Assembly: GCF_001544535.1 (NCBI RefSeq)
Contig: NZ_FCON02000043.1
Coordinates: 1 to 57,460 of the forward strand
Direction: 5' to 3'
Length of the DNA: 57,460 nt
DNA from: Caballeronia choica
GTDB taxonomy: Bacteria; Pseudomonadota; Gammaproteobacteria; Burkholderiales; Burkholderiaceae
Shown here: piece by piece, positions 1 to 8,793 of the stretch
How the letters are laid out: the number at the start of each line of letters is the position of its first letter
How positions within the stretch are numbered: the stretch's first letter is position 1
Program-made: the position numbers and the translations under genes
The notes under the pieces: generated by a model
Told to the model about the DNA's origin: nothing
The model's database searches: none
What the model saw: the letters and a program-made list of their open reading frames with translations, nothing else

Positions 1-849
1 GGCGCGGGCAAATCGATGCTCGCCGCGCGCCTGCCGGGCCTGCTGCCGCCGATGACCGACGACGAAGCGCTGACCTCGGCCGCGATCCTCTCGGCGAGTT
101 CGCTCGGCTTCGCGCCCGAGCAGTGGCGCCAGCGGCCGTTCCGGGCGCCGCATCATTCGTCGAGTTCGGTGGCGCTCGTCGGCGGACGCAATCCGCCTCA
201 GCCGGGCGAAATCACGCTGGCGCACATGGGCGTGCTGTTTCTCGACGAACTCCCGGAATTCGACAGAAAAGTGCTCGAGACGCTGCGTGAACCGCTCGAA
301 GCGGGCCGCATCACGATCTCACGCGCCGCGCAGCAGGCGGACTTCCCGGCCGCGTGCCAACTGGTCGCCGCGATGAATCCGTGCCCGTGCGGCTGGCGCG
401 GCGATCCGAACGGCCGCTGCCGCTGCACACCGGAAATCGCCGCACGCTATCTGCGCAAGCTCTCCGGACCGCTGCTCGATCGCATCGATATCCAGATCGA
501 GTTGCCTGCGCTCACGCAATCGGAGTTATCGGCGCGCAGCAGCGTACGCGGCGAGCCGAGCATGAGCGTTGCGCGGCGCGTCGCCGATGCGCGCGAACGG
601 CAGGTGCAAAGGCAAGGCAAGATGAATCGCGAACTGGACGGCCGCGAAGCAGACGCGGTCTGCCGCCCCGATGGGGCCGGCGAGTCGTTGCTGCGCGAAG
701 CAGGCGAGCGGTTCGGCTGGTCGGCGCGGGCGTATTACCGCGTGCTCAAGGTGACGCGCACCGTGGCGGATCTGGCCGGCGCCGACGTGCCCAGCGCCGC
801 GCATGTCGCCGAAGCAGTCCAGTACCGGCGCGCCATGGCGATCGCCTGA
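1..849 (+). CDS. comM: ComM/YifB family Mg-chelatase-like AAA+ ATPase (3' part)
   Basis: The gene is cut by the window edge; the frame is open from base 1. The visible 282 residues begin inside Walker A (GAGKS at residues 1-5), so about the first 40 percent, including the Lon-protease-like N-terminal domain, lies outside. Walker B reads VLFLDELPEF near residue 80. A cysteine cluster (CPCGWRGDPNGRCRC) near residue 125 is typical of this family, and the C-terminal Mg_chelatase_C region carries YRVLKVTRTVADL. In naturally transformable bacteria ComM is a hexameric helicase that promotes branch migration during integration of incoming DNA; whether this strain is competent cannot be told. The next 350 bases have no gene. 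Confidence 0.93.
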   Translation, partial: GAGKSMLAARLPGLLPPMTDDEALTSAAILSASSLGFAPEQWRQRPFRAPHHSSSSVALVGGRNPPQPGEITLAHMGVLFLDELPEFDRKVLETLREPLEAGRITISRAAQQADFPAACQLVAAMNPCPCGWRGDPNGRCRCTPEIAARYLRKLSGPLLDRIDIQIELPALTQSELSARSSVRGEPSMSVARRVADARERQVQRQGKMNRELDGREADAVCRPDGAGESLLREAGERFGWSARAYYRVLKVTRTVADLAGADVPSAAHVAEAVQYRRAMAIA

Positions 850-888
850 GCGCAAGGCAAGCGTGAAATTCGCTTGTCAAGACTTGAC

Positions 889-1087
889 TTATGCACAATC
901 GGCCGCTCCGCACGTTGCTTTCGTCCGATCAAACCGTGAATTTTGGACCTTCCCACAGCACATTGATTTTATTGAACTATTTAATTTGCTTCGATTGAAG
1001 GCAAAGTAAGAGAACCCGCGTCAGATGGTCATATGAGCGCTAGCCCACACTGTTTTCCACAAAGTTATCCACAGCGCTTGTGGATAG
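889..1087. promoter_or_regulatory. DnaA-box cluster in the 850-1205 intergenic stretch
   Basis: The 356 bases between comM and the next gene hold no convincing ORF. They contain two exact DnaA consensus nonamers (TTATNCACA): TTATGCACA at 889-897 and TTATCCACA at 1065-1073. One-mismatch copies are TTTTCCACA at 1053-1061 and TGTGGATAG (inverted) at 1079-1087. The last three are packed into 35 bases. Between the outer boxes, roughly 958-1012, lies a strikingly AT-rich segment for this genome. The layout resembles a DnaA-binding or titration locus. It is not the main origin, because no dnaA, dnaN or rpmH is nearby. Function is inferred only. Confidence 0.55.
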
Positions 1088-1205
1088 TCGAAAAAACTCA
1101 GATAAATCCTCGGATTAGCGATGAAACCTGCGGTGGAACTTTCAATTTGAGATAGCAGTCTGAGCACGCCCGTTCTGTTCCGGCGACGATATTCGAGGCT
1201 TCTCT

Positions 1206-1739
1206 CTAATAGAGTTTGAAGGAGGTAAAGAACTGGTCCGCCTGCTCCGGCGGCGCGGGTTTGGCGGAGACGATCGCCACCTGATACACGTGCGCGCCAC
1301 GGGCGACGAACTGTGCATGGATCGCGTGCGCCTCGCGCTGTTCGCCGCTCACTCCCTTGACGTCGATCTCGCTACCGGCTACGCGCCCGCCGGCCGCGAG
1401 CTGGATCTGCGTCGCGCGCGCGGACGCCGGCGCGTTCACGTTGCTCGCGAGTCCGTGCTGGAGGAAATCGAGGGCGGCGCGTTGCAACGCCGGATCGGCG
1501 CTCGGAAGCACGACGGTGCCGACGGCGAACACGGCGTCGCCGGCTTCGGCGGTCTGCATCTTCATCTTCATCGACTGTCCGGCGATGCGGATTTCCCGTT
1601 CGTCGGAGCGGGGTTTGGCCGGCAGTGTGATTTCATAGCCGTCGTCGTTGTTCATGATCGTGCGCCAGTCGTAGGCGGGCGTGCAGGCGAGCAACGCGCC
1701 GCCCGCCGCAATGGCACACAGCGCGGATTTAATGGGCAT
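1206..1739 (-). CDS. hypothetical outer-membrane-type lipoprotein
   Basis: From the chosen ATG at 1739 the product is 177 residues and opens with a short lipoprotein signal ending in the lipobox LLAC, Cys19. The frame stays open upstream (ATG at 1805, further starts beyond), but those starts put a long charged leader before the signal peptide, so I prefer 1739; no start has a good ribosome site. The mature part has a beta-rich pattern ending FFTSFKLY, reminiscent of small envelope proteins that measure or bind something, but I recognise no family. It is transcribed away from the tlpA-like gene on the other strand. Confidence 0.6.
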   Translation of the reverse strand: MPIKSALCAIAAGGALLACTPAYDWRTIMNNDDGYEITLPAKPRSDEREIRIAGQSMKMKMQTAEAGDAVFAVGTVVLPSADPALQRAALDFLQHGLASNVNAPASARATQIQLAAGGRVAGSEIDVKGVSGEQREAHAIHAQFVARGAHVYQVAIVSAKPAPPEQADQFFTSFKLY

Positions 1740-1958
1740 CGAAGCAACGCGAAGGCGCTCACGTACGACTGAATGGCGTGCGAAGAAGGCAAAAATTCGG
1801 TTCATGACGAAAAAGCGCGGGAAACCATCATTATCGCTTCTGAATACCGGACCTTTCCCTGCGTCACGAACGTCCAACGCGGATTGGCGCTAAAATAGCC
1901 GACACTTCTGGCGCTGTTTCGCGCGCACTCTCCCGTCTTTGGTTTCACGAGGTTCATC

Positions 1959-2495
1959 ATGTCCCAGGCCACCCAGGATTCACCCGCGCGCGGCAAGAGC
2001 CCTTTGCGCTATATCGTGATGGCGGTGATCGCGGGCGTGATCGCGTGCACCGGCTACTTCGCGTTCGGCGGCCAGCAGCGCGTTCCCGATGCCACATTCA
2101 CGCTGCTGTCGGGCCAGAAGATTTCGACTTCCGCCGACCTGAAGGGCAAGGTCTATCTCGTCAACTTCTGGGCGACGAGCTGCGAGACCTGCATGAAGGA
2201 AATGCCGGAGATGATCAACACCTACAACCGGTTCAAGGGGCGGGGGCTGGAATTCGTGGCGGTAGCGATGAGCTACGACGCGCCGATGTACGTGACGAAC
2301 TACACCCAGACGCGCAACCTGCCGTTCAAGGTCGCGATGGACGACGGCAGTGTCGCCAAGCAGTTCGGCAACGTGCAACTGACGCCGACCACGTTCGTGA
2401 TCGACCGGAACGGCAAGATCCTGAAGCGCTATGTCGGCGAGCCGACCTTCGCCGAACTCGATGCCCTGCTGGACAAGGCACTGAACGCCGCCTGA
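1959..2495 (+). CDS. TlpA/ResA-like membrane-anchored thioredoxin
   Basis: A 178-residue protein with one N-terminal membrane anchor (about residues 17-37) and a thioredoxin fold facing the periplasm. The redox motif is C75-E-T-C78 (WATSCETCMKEMP), and the cis-proline loop reads LTPTTFVID. Proteins of this family reduce disulfides in the periplasm, often for cytochrome c maturation or copper-site assembly; no such genes adjoin, so the partner is unknown. CETC is less common than CEPC or CGPC. GAGG lies 9 bases before the ATG. The gene ends in a strong terminator shared with convergent dctD. Confidence 0.85.
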   Translation: MSQATQDSPARGKSPLRYIVMAVIAGVIACTGYFAFGGQQRVPDATFTLLSGQKISTSADLKGKVYLVNFWATSCETCMKEMPEMINTYNRFKGRGLEFVAVAMSYDAPMYVTNYTQTRNLPFKVAMDDGSVAKQFGNVQLTPTTFVIDRNGKILKRYVGEPTFAELDALLDKALNAA

Positions 2496-2512
2496 CCGGC
2501 TGCATCGGACAG

Positions 2513-2543
2513 AAAAAACCCGCCATCCGGCGGGTTTTTTTTT
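2513..2543. terminator. bidirectional intrinsic terminator (tlpA-like / dctD)
   Basis: The stem CCCGCC / GGCGGG (2519-2524 with 2529-2534) is flanked by an A-tract on the left and nine T on the right, so it can end transcription from both convergent genes. The dctD stop is 10 bases away. Confidence 0.85.
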
Positions 2544-2552
2544 CACCGGCGT

Positions 2553-3893
2553 TCACCGCTCCCCTTCATTCTTCACCGCAAGCCCATACCGCTTGATCTT
2601 CTCGTAGAGCGTCGCCTTGCCGAGTTGCAGCCGGTCGGCCGCTGCCGCGACCACGCCGCCGCACTGCTCCAGCGCCTCGCCGATCACCGCGCGCTCGAAC
2701 TGCTCGGTGCGCTCCTTCAGCGACTGCGTCGCGGCATCGAGCGGGACGGCCGTGTCGTCGATCACGCCGAGCACCATCCGGTCCGCCGCGTTGCGCAGCT
2801 CCCGCACGTTGCCCGGCCAGTCGCGCTGCATGAGTTCCGCCCGCTGACGGTCGGTCAGCATCGGCGCGGGACGCTCGTAACGCACGGCGGCATCGAGCAG
2901 GAAATGGTCGAAGAGCGGCACGATATCCTCGCGACGCTCCGCCAGCGGCGGCAGCGTGATCGTCACCACGTTCAGCCGGTACAGCAAGTCGCGCCGGAAA
3001 GTGCCGTCGGCGACGTGTTCCGCCATGTCGCCCTTCGCCGCCGCCACGACGCGGCAATTCGCGCGAATCGGCTGGTTCGAGCCGAGCCGCTCCAGCACGC
3101 CGTCCTGTAGCACACGCAGCAGTTTCACCTGCAACGAAAGCGGCATGCTCTCGATCTCGTCGAGAAAAAGCGTGCCGCCCGACGCGTGCTCGAGCTTGCC
3201 TACGCGCCGCTTCTGCGCGCCGGTGAAAGCGCCCGCCTCGTAGCCGAACATCTCGGATTCGAACATCTGTTCCGGCAGCGCGCCGCAATTCACCGCGATG
3301 AACGGCTTGTCCCGGCGCGGCGACAAGTCGTGCAGGCTGCGCGCAATCAGTTCCTTGCCCGCGCCAGTGTCGCCGTTGATGAGCACGGATGCGTCAGTCG
3401 GCGCGACGTTTGCGATCAGCCGCCGCACCTGTTCGATCGCCGGACTGCGCCCGATGATGCGCGGCGCCACGCTGCTCTGCCCCGCAAGTTCGCGCCGCAG
3501 CGCCTGGTTCTCCAGCACGAGCTTGCGGCGCTCCAGCGCGCGGCGCACCGCTTCGATCAGCCGCTCGGAGGCGAACGGCTTTTCGATGAAATCGTAGGCG
3601 CCATCGCGCATCGCCTGCACGGCCATCGTAATGTCGCCGTGGCCGGTGACGAGGATCACGGGCACTTCGGGCGCGCGCTCGCGACATTGCGCGAGCAGGT
3701 CGAGGCCGCTCGCGCCCGGCAGGCGGATGTCGCTCACGATCACGCCGGGGAAAGCCGCGTCGATCGAGCGCGCCGCCGACTCGACGCTGCCGTGTCCGGC
3801 GACGTCGAAGCCCGCGAGTTGCAGGCTTTGCACGCTCGCGCGACGCACGAGTTCGTCGTCTTCGATAAAGATGACCTGCAGGCCAGTCGTCAT
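2553..3893 (-). CDS. dctD: C4-dicarboxylate response regulator DctD, sigma-54 activator
   Basis: NtrC-class regulator of 446 residues. The receiver domain has acidic residues near 11-13, phospho-acceptor D55 (SDIRLPG) and K105. The AAA+ domain has Walker A GDTGAGKE (174-181) and the sigma-54 contact loop GAFTGA (221-226). A Fis-type helix-turn-helix sits at the C-terminus (AADRLQLGKATLYEKIKRYG). It partners the sensor kinase encoded just upstream. I start at the ATG at 3893, which has GGGA upstream and lies 25 bases after the dctB stop; a GTG at 3926 would overlap dctB. Its likely target is the sigma-54 promoter found before dctA. Confidence 0.93.
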   Translation of the reverse strand: MTTGLQVIFIEDDELVRRASVQSLQLAGFDVAGHGSVESAARSIDAAFPGVIVSDIRLPGASGLDLLAQCRERAPEVPVILVTGHGDITMAVQAMRDGAYDFIEKPFASERLIEAVRRALERRKLVLENQALRRELAGQSSVAPRIIGRSPAIEQVRRLIANVAPTDASVLINGDTGAGKELIARSLHDLSPRRDKPFIAVNCGALPEQMFESEMFGYEAGAFTGAQKRRVGKLEHASGGTLFLDEIESMPLSLQVKLLRVLQDGVLERLGSNQPIRANCRVVAAAKGDMAEHVADGTFRRDLLYRLNVVTITLPPLAERREDIVPLFDHFLLDAAVRYERPAPMLTDRQRAELMQRDWPGNVRELRNAADRMVLGVIDDTAVPLDAATQSLKERTEQFERAVIGEALEQCGGVVAAAADRLQLGKATLYEKIKRYGLAVKNEGER

Positions 3894-3918
3894 GTCTTGG
3901 TCCCGTTTGCGCAAATGG

Positions 3919-5889
3919 TCAGGCACGTCGCAGCGTCAACACGAATTCTGCGCCGTGCGAGCGATCGGCGTCGGCCTGGGTGCCGCCTTCCGGGCCGTCC
4001 ACTTCCGGCACCGCCGCCAGATTCCGCGCAACGAGCGTGCCGCCGTAGTCGCGTGCGATCGCCGACGAAATCGCCAGACCAAGCCCGAGGCCGTGCCCCA
4101 TCTCCTTCGTCGTGAAGAACGGCTCGAACAGGCGCGGCAGGACATCGGCTGGAATGCCGGGACCATTGTCGCGCACGATAAGTTCGATCGCGCCGTCGCG
4201 CATGTCGATGAAGATCGAGATGTGCGGCAAATCGCACGAGGCGGCCGCGTCGAGCGCGTTGCCGATCAGGTTGATCAACACCTGCTCCAGCCGCAAATCC
4301 TCGCAGCGCACGAACACCGACGCGTTCTCGCCGCCGAGTTCGGGCGCGACATCGAGCGCGACGTTCTGCATGCGCGGGCGCAGCATCGCGAGGACGTTGC
4401 GCAGCGCGCGTGCGACATCGGTGCGCGCATTGCGCGGCCGCGCCTTCGCGACGAACAGCTTCAACTGGTTGGTGATGTGGCCCATCCGCTCGGTCAGCGA
4501 CGCGATTGCTTCGAGATTCTCCCGCGCCGCCACCTGATCGCCGCGCTCGATCAGGACGCGTGTGTTGTCGGAGAAACTGCGCAACGCCGCGAGCGGCTGG
4601 TTCAGTTCGTGCGTGATGCCGGCCGCCATCTGACCGAGCGCGGCGAGCTTGCTCGCCTGGATCAGTTCGTCGTGGGCGGCGCGCAGGTCCTGCTCGGCGC
4701 GCGTGCGTTCGCTCACTTCCTTCGTCAGTTGCGCGTTGGCGTCCGACAAATCGGCGGTGCGTTCGGCGACGCGCTGGTTCAACTCCGCATACGCGGTCTG
4801 CAGCATCTCGCGGCCGCGGATCATGTCGCGTACGCGCACGCGCCGCATGCGCCAGTAGAACGCGAGCAGGCACAGGGAGACGAGCACCAGCCCCGTTACG
4901 ATCGCCGACGTGCGCGCGGCGCTTTCGACCGGATCGAGGGGCGCCATCGTGGTCAGTTGCCAGTCCGGCTCGCCGATCGAACGGCGCGTCGCGAGATAGC
5001 TCGGCGCATTGCGCCCGGCGCCCACGCGCACGATCTGCGCGTCGCCTGGTAGCGACTTGACGACGGTCAGCGGCAGCGGCGTGATGGTCTGCTGCGCATA
5101 CTGGCGCGTCGCGAACACGGACGCCTCGATGTTCTTCGGCAGCGGCCGCACCGTGTGGTATTTCCACGCGGGCACGGAGGACAGAAAGATCACGCCGTGA
5201 TCGTCCGTGACGATGAGCGGCTCGGACGCGTCGGCGCTTTGCAGCCATTCGAGATTGAGTTTCACGACGGCGACGCCGGTCAGTTCGCGCGTGCCTTCGC
5301 GGTACACCGGCTGCGAAATGTAGTAGCCCGGCTCGCGCGAGACAGTGCCGAGCCCGAAGAAACGGCCGGTATTGCCTTGCGCTGCGTCAATGAAGTACGG
5401 CCGGAACTGATATTCCGAGCCGACGAAGGTGTCCGGCGCGCGCCAGTTGCTCGCCGCGACACACAGGCCGTTCGTGCGGATGATGTAGGTGACGGTCGCG
5501 CGGGCGCGGCCGTTGAGGTCTTCGAGATAACGATTCGCGCGTGCGATGTTCGGCGCGTTCGGGTCGTCCAGTACGTCCTGGATGAACGGATGGCGCGACA
5601 GCAGGTACGGCAGGTATTCGTAGCGGTCGAGCGTGCTCTTGAGCGTGCTCGTCGTGCGGTCGACGCGCAGCGCGGCGTTGCGCCGCAACTCATCGATACC
5701 GCGCTGCCAGGCGATGTTCCAGGTCAGCGCGCAGGCCGCCGCGAGCGCGGCGGCGAGCACGATGAACACAAGCAGGCGGCGCATCACGTGAGCGGATTCC
5801 GGGAAACTGGATTCCGCGATTGTGGCATACGCTCCGCGCAGGGACGGCTGCGGCGAAGCATCCGTGGTCCGATGCTTCGCCGTGTTCAT
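3919..5889 (-). CDS. dctB: C4-dicarboxylate sensor histidine kinase DctB
   Basis: Membrane sensor of 656 residues from the first ATG. TM1 is about 38-55, a periplasmic double-Cache-like sensor domain spans about 60-327 and TM2 about 328-346. A coiled linker (365-415) leads to the dimerisation/phosphorylation domain with H427 (GITHELNQPLAAL). The ATPase domain ends with DNGPGI and the GHGLGLGLAIS G-box. The sensor region with the RPYF motif near 163 fits dicarboxylate-sensing DctB proteins. An alternative start at 5784 (MRRLLVF) would remove 35 polar residues before TM1 and is plausible. The gene follows dctA by 33 bases and precedes dctD, so the three form one transcript. Confidence 0.93.
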   Translation of the reverse strand: MNTAKHRTTDASPQPSLRGAYATIAESSFPESAHVMRRLLVFIVLAAALAAACALTWNIAWQRGIDELRRNAALRVDRTTSTLKSTLDRYEYLPYLLSRHPFIQDVLDDPNAPNIARANRYLEDLNGRARATVTYIIRTNGLCVAASNWRAPDTFVGSEYQFRPYFIDAAQGNTGRFFGLGTVSREPGYYISQPVYREGTRELTGVAVVKLNLEWLQSADASEPLIVTDDHGVIFLSSVPAWKYHTVRPLPKNIEASVFATRQYAQQTITPLPLTVVKSLPGDAQIVRVGAGRNAPSYLATRRSIGEPDWQLTTMAPLDPVESAARTSAIVTGLVLVSLCLLAFYWRMRRVRVRDMIRGREMLQTAYAELNQRVAERTADLSDANAQLTKEVSERTRAEQDLRAAHDELIQASKLAALGQMAAGITHELNQPLAALRSFSDNTRVLIERGDQVAARENLEAIASLTERMGHITNQLKLFVAKARPRNARTDVARALRNVLAMLRPRMQNVALDVAPELGGENASVFVRCEDLRLEQVLINLIGNALDAAASCDLPHISIFIDMRDGAIELIVRDNGPGIPADVLPRLFEPFFTTKEMGHGLGLGLAISSAIARDYGGTLVARNLAAVPEVDGPEGGTQADADRSHGAEFVLTLRRA

Positions 5890-5922
5890 GGCCGTATCGT
5901 CCGGGAGAGTTGGAAGGCGTGG

Positions 5923-7206
5923 TTAGCTGACCGTTTCGGCTTCCGTGTCCACCGCGCCGTGAGACAGCGCGTCACGCAGCTTGTCGCGGTCGAGCTCCTT
6001 CTCCCACGCCGACACCACGACCGTCGCCACGCCATTGCCGACGATATTCGTCAGCGCCCGGCATTCGCTCATGAAGCGGTCGACGCCGAGGATCAGCACC
6101 ATGCCCGAGAGCGGGATCGTCGGCACGACGGCGAGCGTCGCGGCGAGCGTGATGAAACCCGCGCCCGTCACGCCGCTTGCGCCCTTCGAGGTCAGCATCG
6201 TCACGCCCAGCAGCGTGAGCTGCTGCGTCCACGTGAGGTCCGTGTTGGTCGCCTGCGCGATGAAGAGCACGGCCATCGTCATGTAGATGTTGGTGCCATC
6301 AAGGTTGAACGAGTAGCCGGTCGGCACGACGAGGCCCACCACCGAGCGCGAGCAGCCGAGCTTTTCGAGCTTCGCCATCAGTTGCGGCAGCGCGGCTTCC
6401 GACGAGCTCGTGCCGAGCACGATCAGCATCTCTTCCTTGATGTACGCGATAAAGCGCAGGATGTTGAAGCCGACGATCCGGGCGATGAGGCCGAGCACCA
6501 CGACGACGAACACGATCGAGGTCAGGTAGAACGTGCCGACCAGCTTGAGCATCGGCAGCAGCGAGCCGATGCCGTACGTACCAATGGTGAACGCCATCGC
6601 GCCGAACGCCCCGATCGGTGCCAGCTTCGTGATGATGCGCACGATGCCGAACAGGATGTGCGAGAAGCCGTCGATGAAGGTCGTCACGATCTTCGCCTTC
6701 TCGCCGGCCGTCGCGAGCACGGCGCCGAACAGGAGCGCGATCAGCAGGATCTGCAGGATTTCGCCCTGCGAGAACGCCGACACGAACGTGTCCGGAATGA
6801 TGTGCATGATGAAGTCAGCCGTCGACTGGCCGTGCGCCTTGGCGGCGTACGAAGCGACCTGCTTGCCGTCGAGGGTCGCCGGATCGACGTTGAAGCCGAC
6901 GCCCGGTTTCAGGACGTGGGTCGCGACGAGGCCGAGCACGAGCGCGAACGACGAGACGATCTCGAAGTACAGCAGCGCCTTGCCGCCGACGCGGCCGACC
7001 TTCTTCATGTCCTCCATGCCGGCGATGCCGGTGACCACCGTACAGAAGATGATCGGCCCGATCACCATCTTGATGAGTTTGATGAACCCGTCGCCGAGCG
7101 GCTTCATGTTGACGGCGAAGGAGGGAAAGAAGTGTCCGAGCGCGATGCCGATGGCAATCGCGATCAACACCTGCGCGTAGAGCGTTCTATAGAAAGGTTT
7201 CTTCAC
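5923..7206 (-). CDS. dctA: C4-dicarboxylate transporter DctA
   Basis: A 427-residue sodium- or proton-coupled symporter (DAACS family) for succinate, fumarate and malate in the inner membrane. Recognisable are the start [14 protein letters not shown], the serine-rich re-entrant loop [12 protein letters not shown] and the substrate motif [14 protein letters not shown]. The length matches the family. The start codon is GTG at 7204-7206, overlapping the stop of a short upstream frame (GTGA). dctA is the first gene of dctA-dctB-dctD, an order that lets DctBD amplify its own synthesis. A sigma-54 promoter at 7420-7435 explains control by DctD. Confidence 0.95.
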   Translation of the reverse strand: MKKPFYRTLYAQVLIAIAIGIALGHFFPSFAVNMKPLGDGFIKLIKMVIGPIIFCTVVTGIAGMEDMKKVGRVGGKALLYFEIVSSFALVLGLVATHVLKPGVGFNVDPATLDGKQVASYAAKAHGQSTADFIMHIIPDTFVSAFSQGEILQILLIALLFGAVLATAGEKAKIVTTFIDGFSHILFGIVRIITKLAPIGAFGAMAFTIGTYGIGSLLPMLKLVGTFYLTSIVFVVVVLGLIARIVGFNILRFIAYIKEEMLIVLGTSSSEAALPQLMAKLEKLGCSRSVVGLVVPTGYSFNLDGTNIYMTMAVLFIAQATNTDLTWTQQLTLLGVTMLTSKGASGVTGAGFITLAATLAVVPTIPLSGMVLILGVDRFMSECRALTNIVGNGVATVVVSAWEKELDRDKLRDALSHGAVDTEAETVS

Positions 7207-7419
7207 GATGGTTCCAGGCAGATTTCAGGCAGTTGGCAGGAAGAGCCAGTGGCGATGAGCAAGAGGTGCGTCGGTGCAAAGTTGCCGCACATGAAACGCG
7301 CCGCGAGCAGCAGCCAGGCCGCTACGACAACGGTTTCAAGGGCATTTCGAAGGAAGGGGGTGCATCGATTTGTCTCCTTGGATTTTATTGAGCGACCTCG
7401 GTGGGCCACGTTTCTATAT

Positions 7420-7435
7420 TGCAAGGGCGATGCCA
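7420..7435 (-). promoter_or_regulatory. sigma-54 promoter of dctA
   Basis: Read on the minus strand the site is TGGCAT-CGCCC-TTGCA. It carries the GG (-24) and GC (-12) elements at exact sigma-54 spacing; the consensus is TGGCACG-N4-TTGCW. Transcription should begin near 7409, leaving a leader of about 200 bases. The match agrees with the neighbouring sigma-54 activator DctD. Confidence 0.75.
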
Positions 7436-7501
7436 GTTATTGATCTTGTTAAACGATTGATTTCAAACGACTTTTATTGACGCAAAGACCACTTCAATCC
7501 G

Positions 7502-7588
7502 GCTTTCCGGAATTCCGGAAAGCTCCCGTCCGACGATCCGGACGGCTCCCGGGTTTTCCCCTAGAGCCTTTATCTACGGGCTTTCCCG
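7502..7588. promoter_or_regulatory. array of dyads, candidate DctD upstream activating sites
   Basis: A perfect 22-base palindrome (7502-7523, core TTTCCGGAATTCCGGAAA) is followed by a hyphenated dyad CCGTCC-N8-GGACGG (7526-7545), GGCTC-N15-GAGCC (7544-7568) and CGGG-CTTT-CCCG (7577-7588). The first two are centred 23 bases apart, about two helical turns, and lie about 90 bases upstream of the sigma-54 site, where an enhancer is expected. Binding by DctD is inferred. Confidence 0.55.
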
Positions 7589-7807
7589 AGGTTTTTTGTG
7601 GATCGCGGCGCGGGTCATGCCCGAGACATTTGTCGGTGAATCCGAACGACCCAGAAGCCCCCGTGAAACCGGCCGTAATAGTTCTAGACCAACGCGCCGT
7701 AGAAGCCGAAAAGCGCAACTGAGATAATCTGACACTTCATTCGTGCTATCAAAAGGGCAATAGGAGCCCTCCGATTACTGGGAATTCGCGTTCCCAATGG
7801 AGCCTTC

Positions 7808-8707
7808 ATGCGCCTCACCGCTGGCCAAACCATCGCGTTCCAGATGTCGCAGTGCCTCGGCGATTCGCTGCTCGCGATGATCGTCGTCAACAACCTCGCC
7901 CGGAACGGCTATCGCGTCGTCGTCTTCGGCGACTACATTCATGCGCTGAAGGACTGGTTTCCTTCGTTCGAGATTCATCCGACGGTCAAGCCCGAACATG
8001 CTCACGAAGTGCTCGGCCGCTTCGACGTGCTGCTGCACGCTTATCCGCGCAACGTCGTCGAGGGCACGCGCGACTGGCATCCGCAATGTCTCGTCATGGA
8101 CGAATGGCCGACCTTCCGGCAGACCAGGAACATGGTGGAGATTCATGCCGACATCTGCCGGCTGGACCTGGGCCTCGCCGATGTCGTGCCGGACAACGGA
8201 CTGGTTGCGCCCGCTCATCTGCGGCATCGGGTTCACTCGAAACGGGTCGCGATTCATCCAACGGCGAGCCTGCGCAAGAAGATGTGGCTTCCGAAGCGCT
8301 TCCTGGCGCTTGCCCTGCGACTCCGAAACAATAATTTCGCCCCTGAAATCGTTGTCGCGCCCTCCGAACGCGACGAGTGGATGCACCTTCAGGACCACGG
8401 ATTGCCCGTTCGGACGTTTGGTTCGCTAAACGAAGTGGCGGAATGGATTCACGAATCGGCGTGGTTCATCGGCAACGACTCGGGGCTTGCGCATCTTGCG
8501 TCGAACGTCGGCGTGCCGGCGATTTCCCTGATGGTGCGAAACAAGATCGCGCGACGCTGGCGGCCGGGCTGGACTTCGAGCCGCGCGGTCCTGCCGTTGC
8601 CGATATTGCCCGGGAAGATCGCGAAGGATCTGTTGTGGCAGCGTTTCCTGCCCGTGTCGCGGGTGATGCGGGCATTCGCGGACTTGCGGGCCGCCACCGC
8701 GCGTTGA
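7808..8707 (+). CDS. glycosyltransferase family 9 (heptosyltransferase-like)
   Basis: A 299-residue protein. The C-terminal half carries the family 9 signature FIGNDSGLAHLASNVGVP, and the N-terminal half has the GDSLLAMIVVNNLARNG Rossmann start that replaces the usual RFSSLGDV opening. Family 9 enzymes transfer ADP-heptose or related sugars to lipopolysaccharide. Here the gene stands alone between dctA and lipA, so its acceptor is unknown. GGAG precedes the ATG by 6 bases. It ends in a strong terminator. Confidence 0.78.
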   Translation: MRLTAGQTIAFQMSQCLGDSLLAMIVVNNLARNGYRVVVFGDYIHALKDWFPSFEIHPTVKPEHAHEVLGRFDVLLHAYPRNVVEGTRDWHPQCLVMDEWPTFRQTRNMVEIHADICRLDLGLADVVPDNGLVAPAHLRHRVHSKRVAIHPTASLRKKMWLPKRFLALALRLRNNNFAPEIVVAPSERDEWMHLQDHGLPVRTFGSLNEVAEWIHESAWFIGNDSGLAHLASNVGVPAISLMVRNKIARRWRPGWTSSRAVLPLPILPGKIAKDLLWQRFLPVSRVMRAFADLRAATAR

Positions 8708-8735
8708 AGGATGCGGTCAGGGAGGCGCCCAAAAA

Positions 8736-8763
8736 CAAAAACCCACGCAAGCGTGGGTTTTTT
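8736..8763. terminator. bidirectional terminator (glycosyltransferase / lipA)
   Basis: Perfect stem CCCACGC-AA-GCGTGGG (8742-8757) with an A-tract before and six T after it; it serves both convergent genes. Confidence 0.88.
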
Positions 8764-8793
8764 CATGCGTCGCGATAACGCGGAGGCTTGGGC

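Larger units (their letters stand above)
7207..7807. other. 601-base divergent control region between dctA and a glycosyltransferase gene
   Basis: No convincing gene lies here; an open frame at 7477-7722 (+) has low-complexity content and no ribosome site. The region holds the dctA leader (about 200 bases), the sigma-54 promoter, AT-rich DNA at 7436-7495 and a block of dyads at 7502-7588. Confidence 0.7.

Noticed and set aside
889-1087. Chromosomal origin of replication
   Set aside because: No dnaA, dnaN, rpmH, parA/B or rep gene nearby, and only four boxes. Kept as a DnaA-box cluster instead.
5155-7443. 762-codon open frame on the plus strand across dctB and dctA
   Set aside because: It is antisense to two certain genes. 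Its Arg/His/Asp-rich composition is the usual artefact of GC-rich third positions.
7477-7722. 81-codon plus-strand frame upstream of the glycosyltransferase
   Set aside because: It consists of the regulatory dyads read as codons, with no ribosome site or recognisable features.
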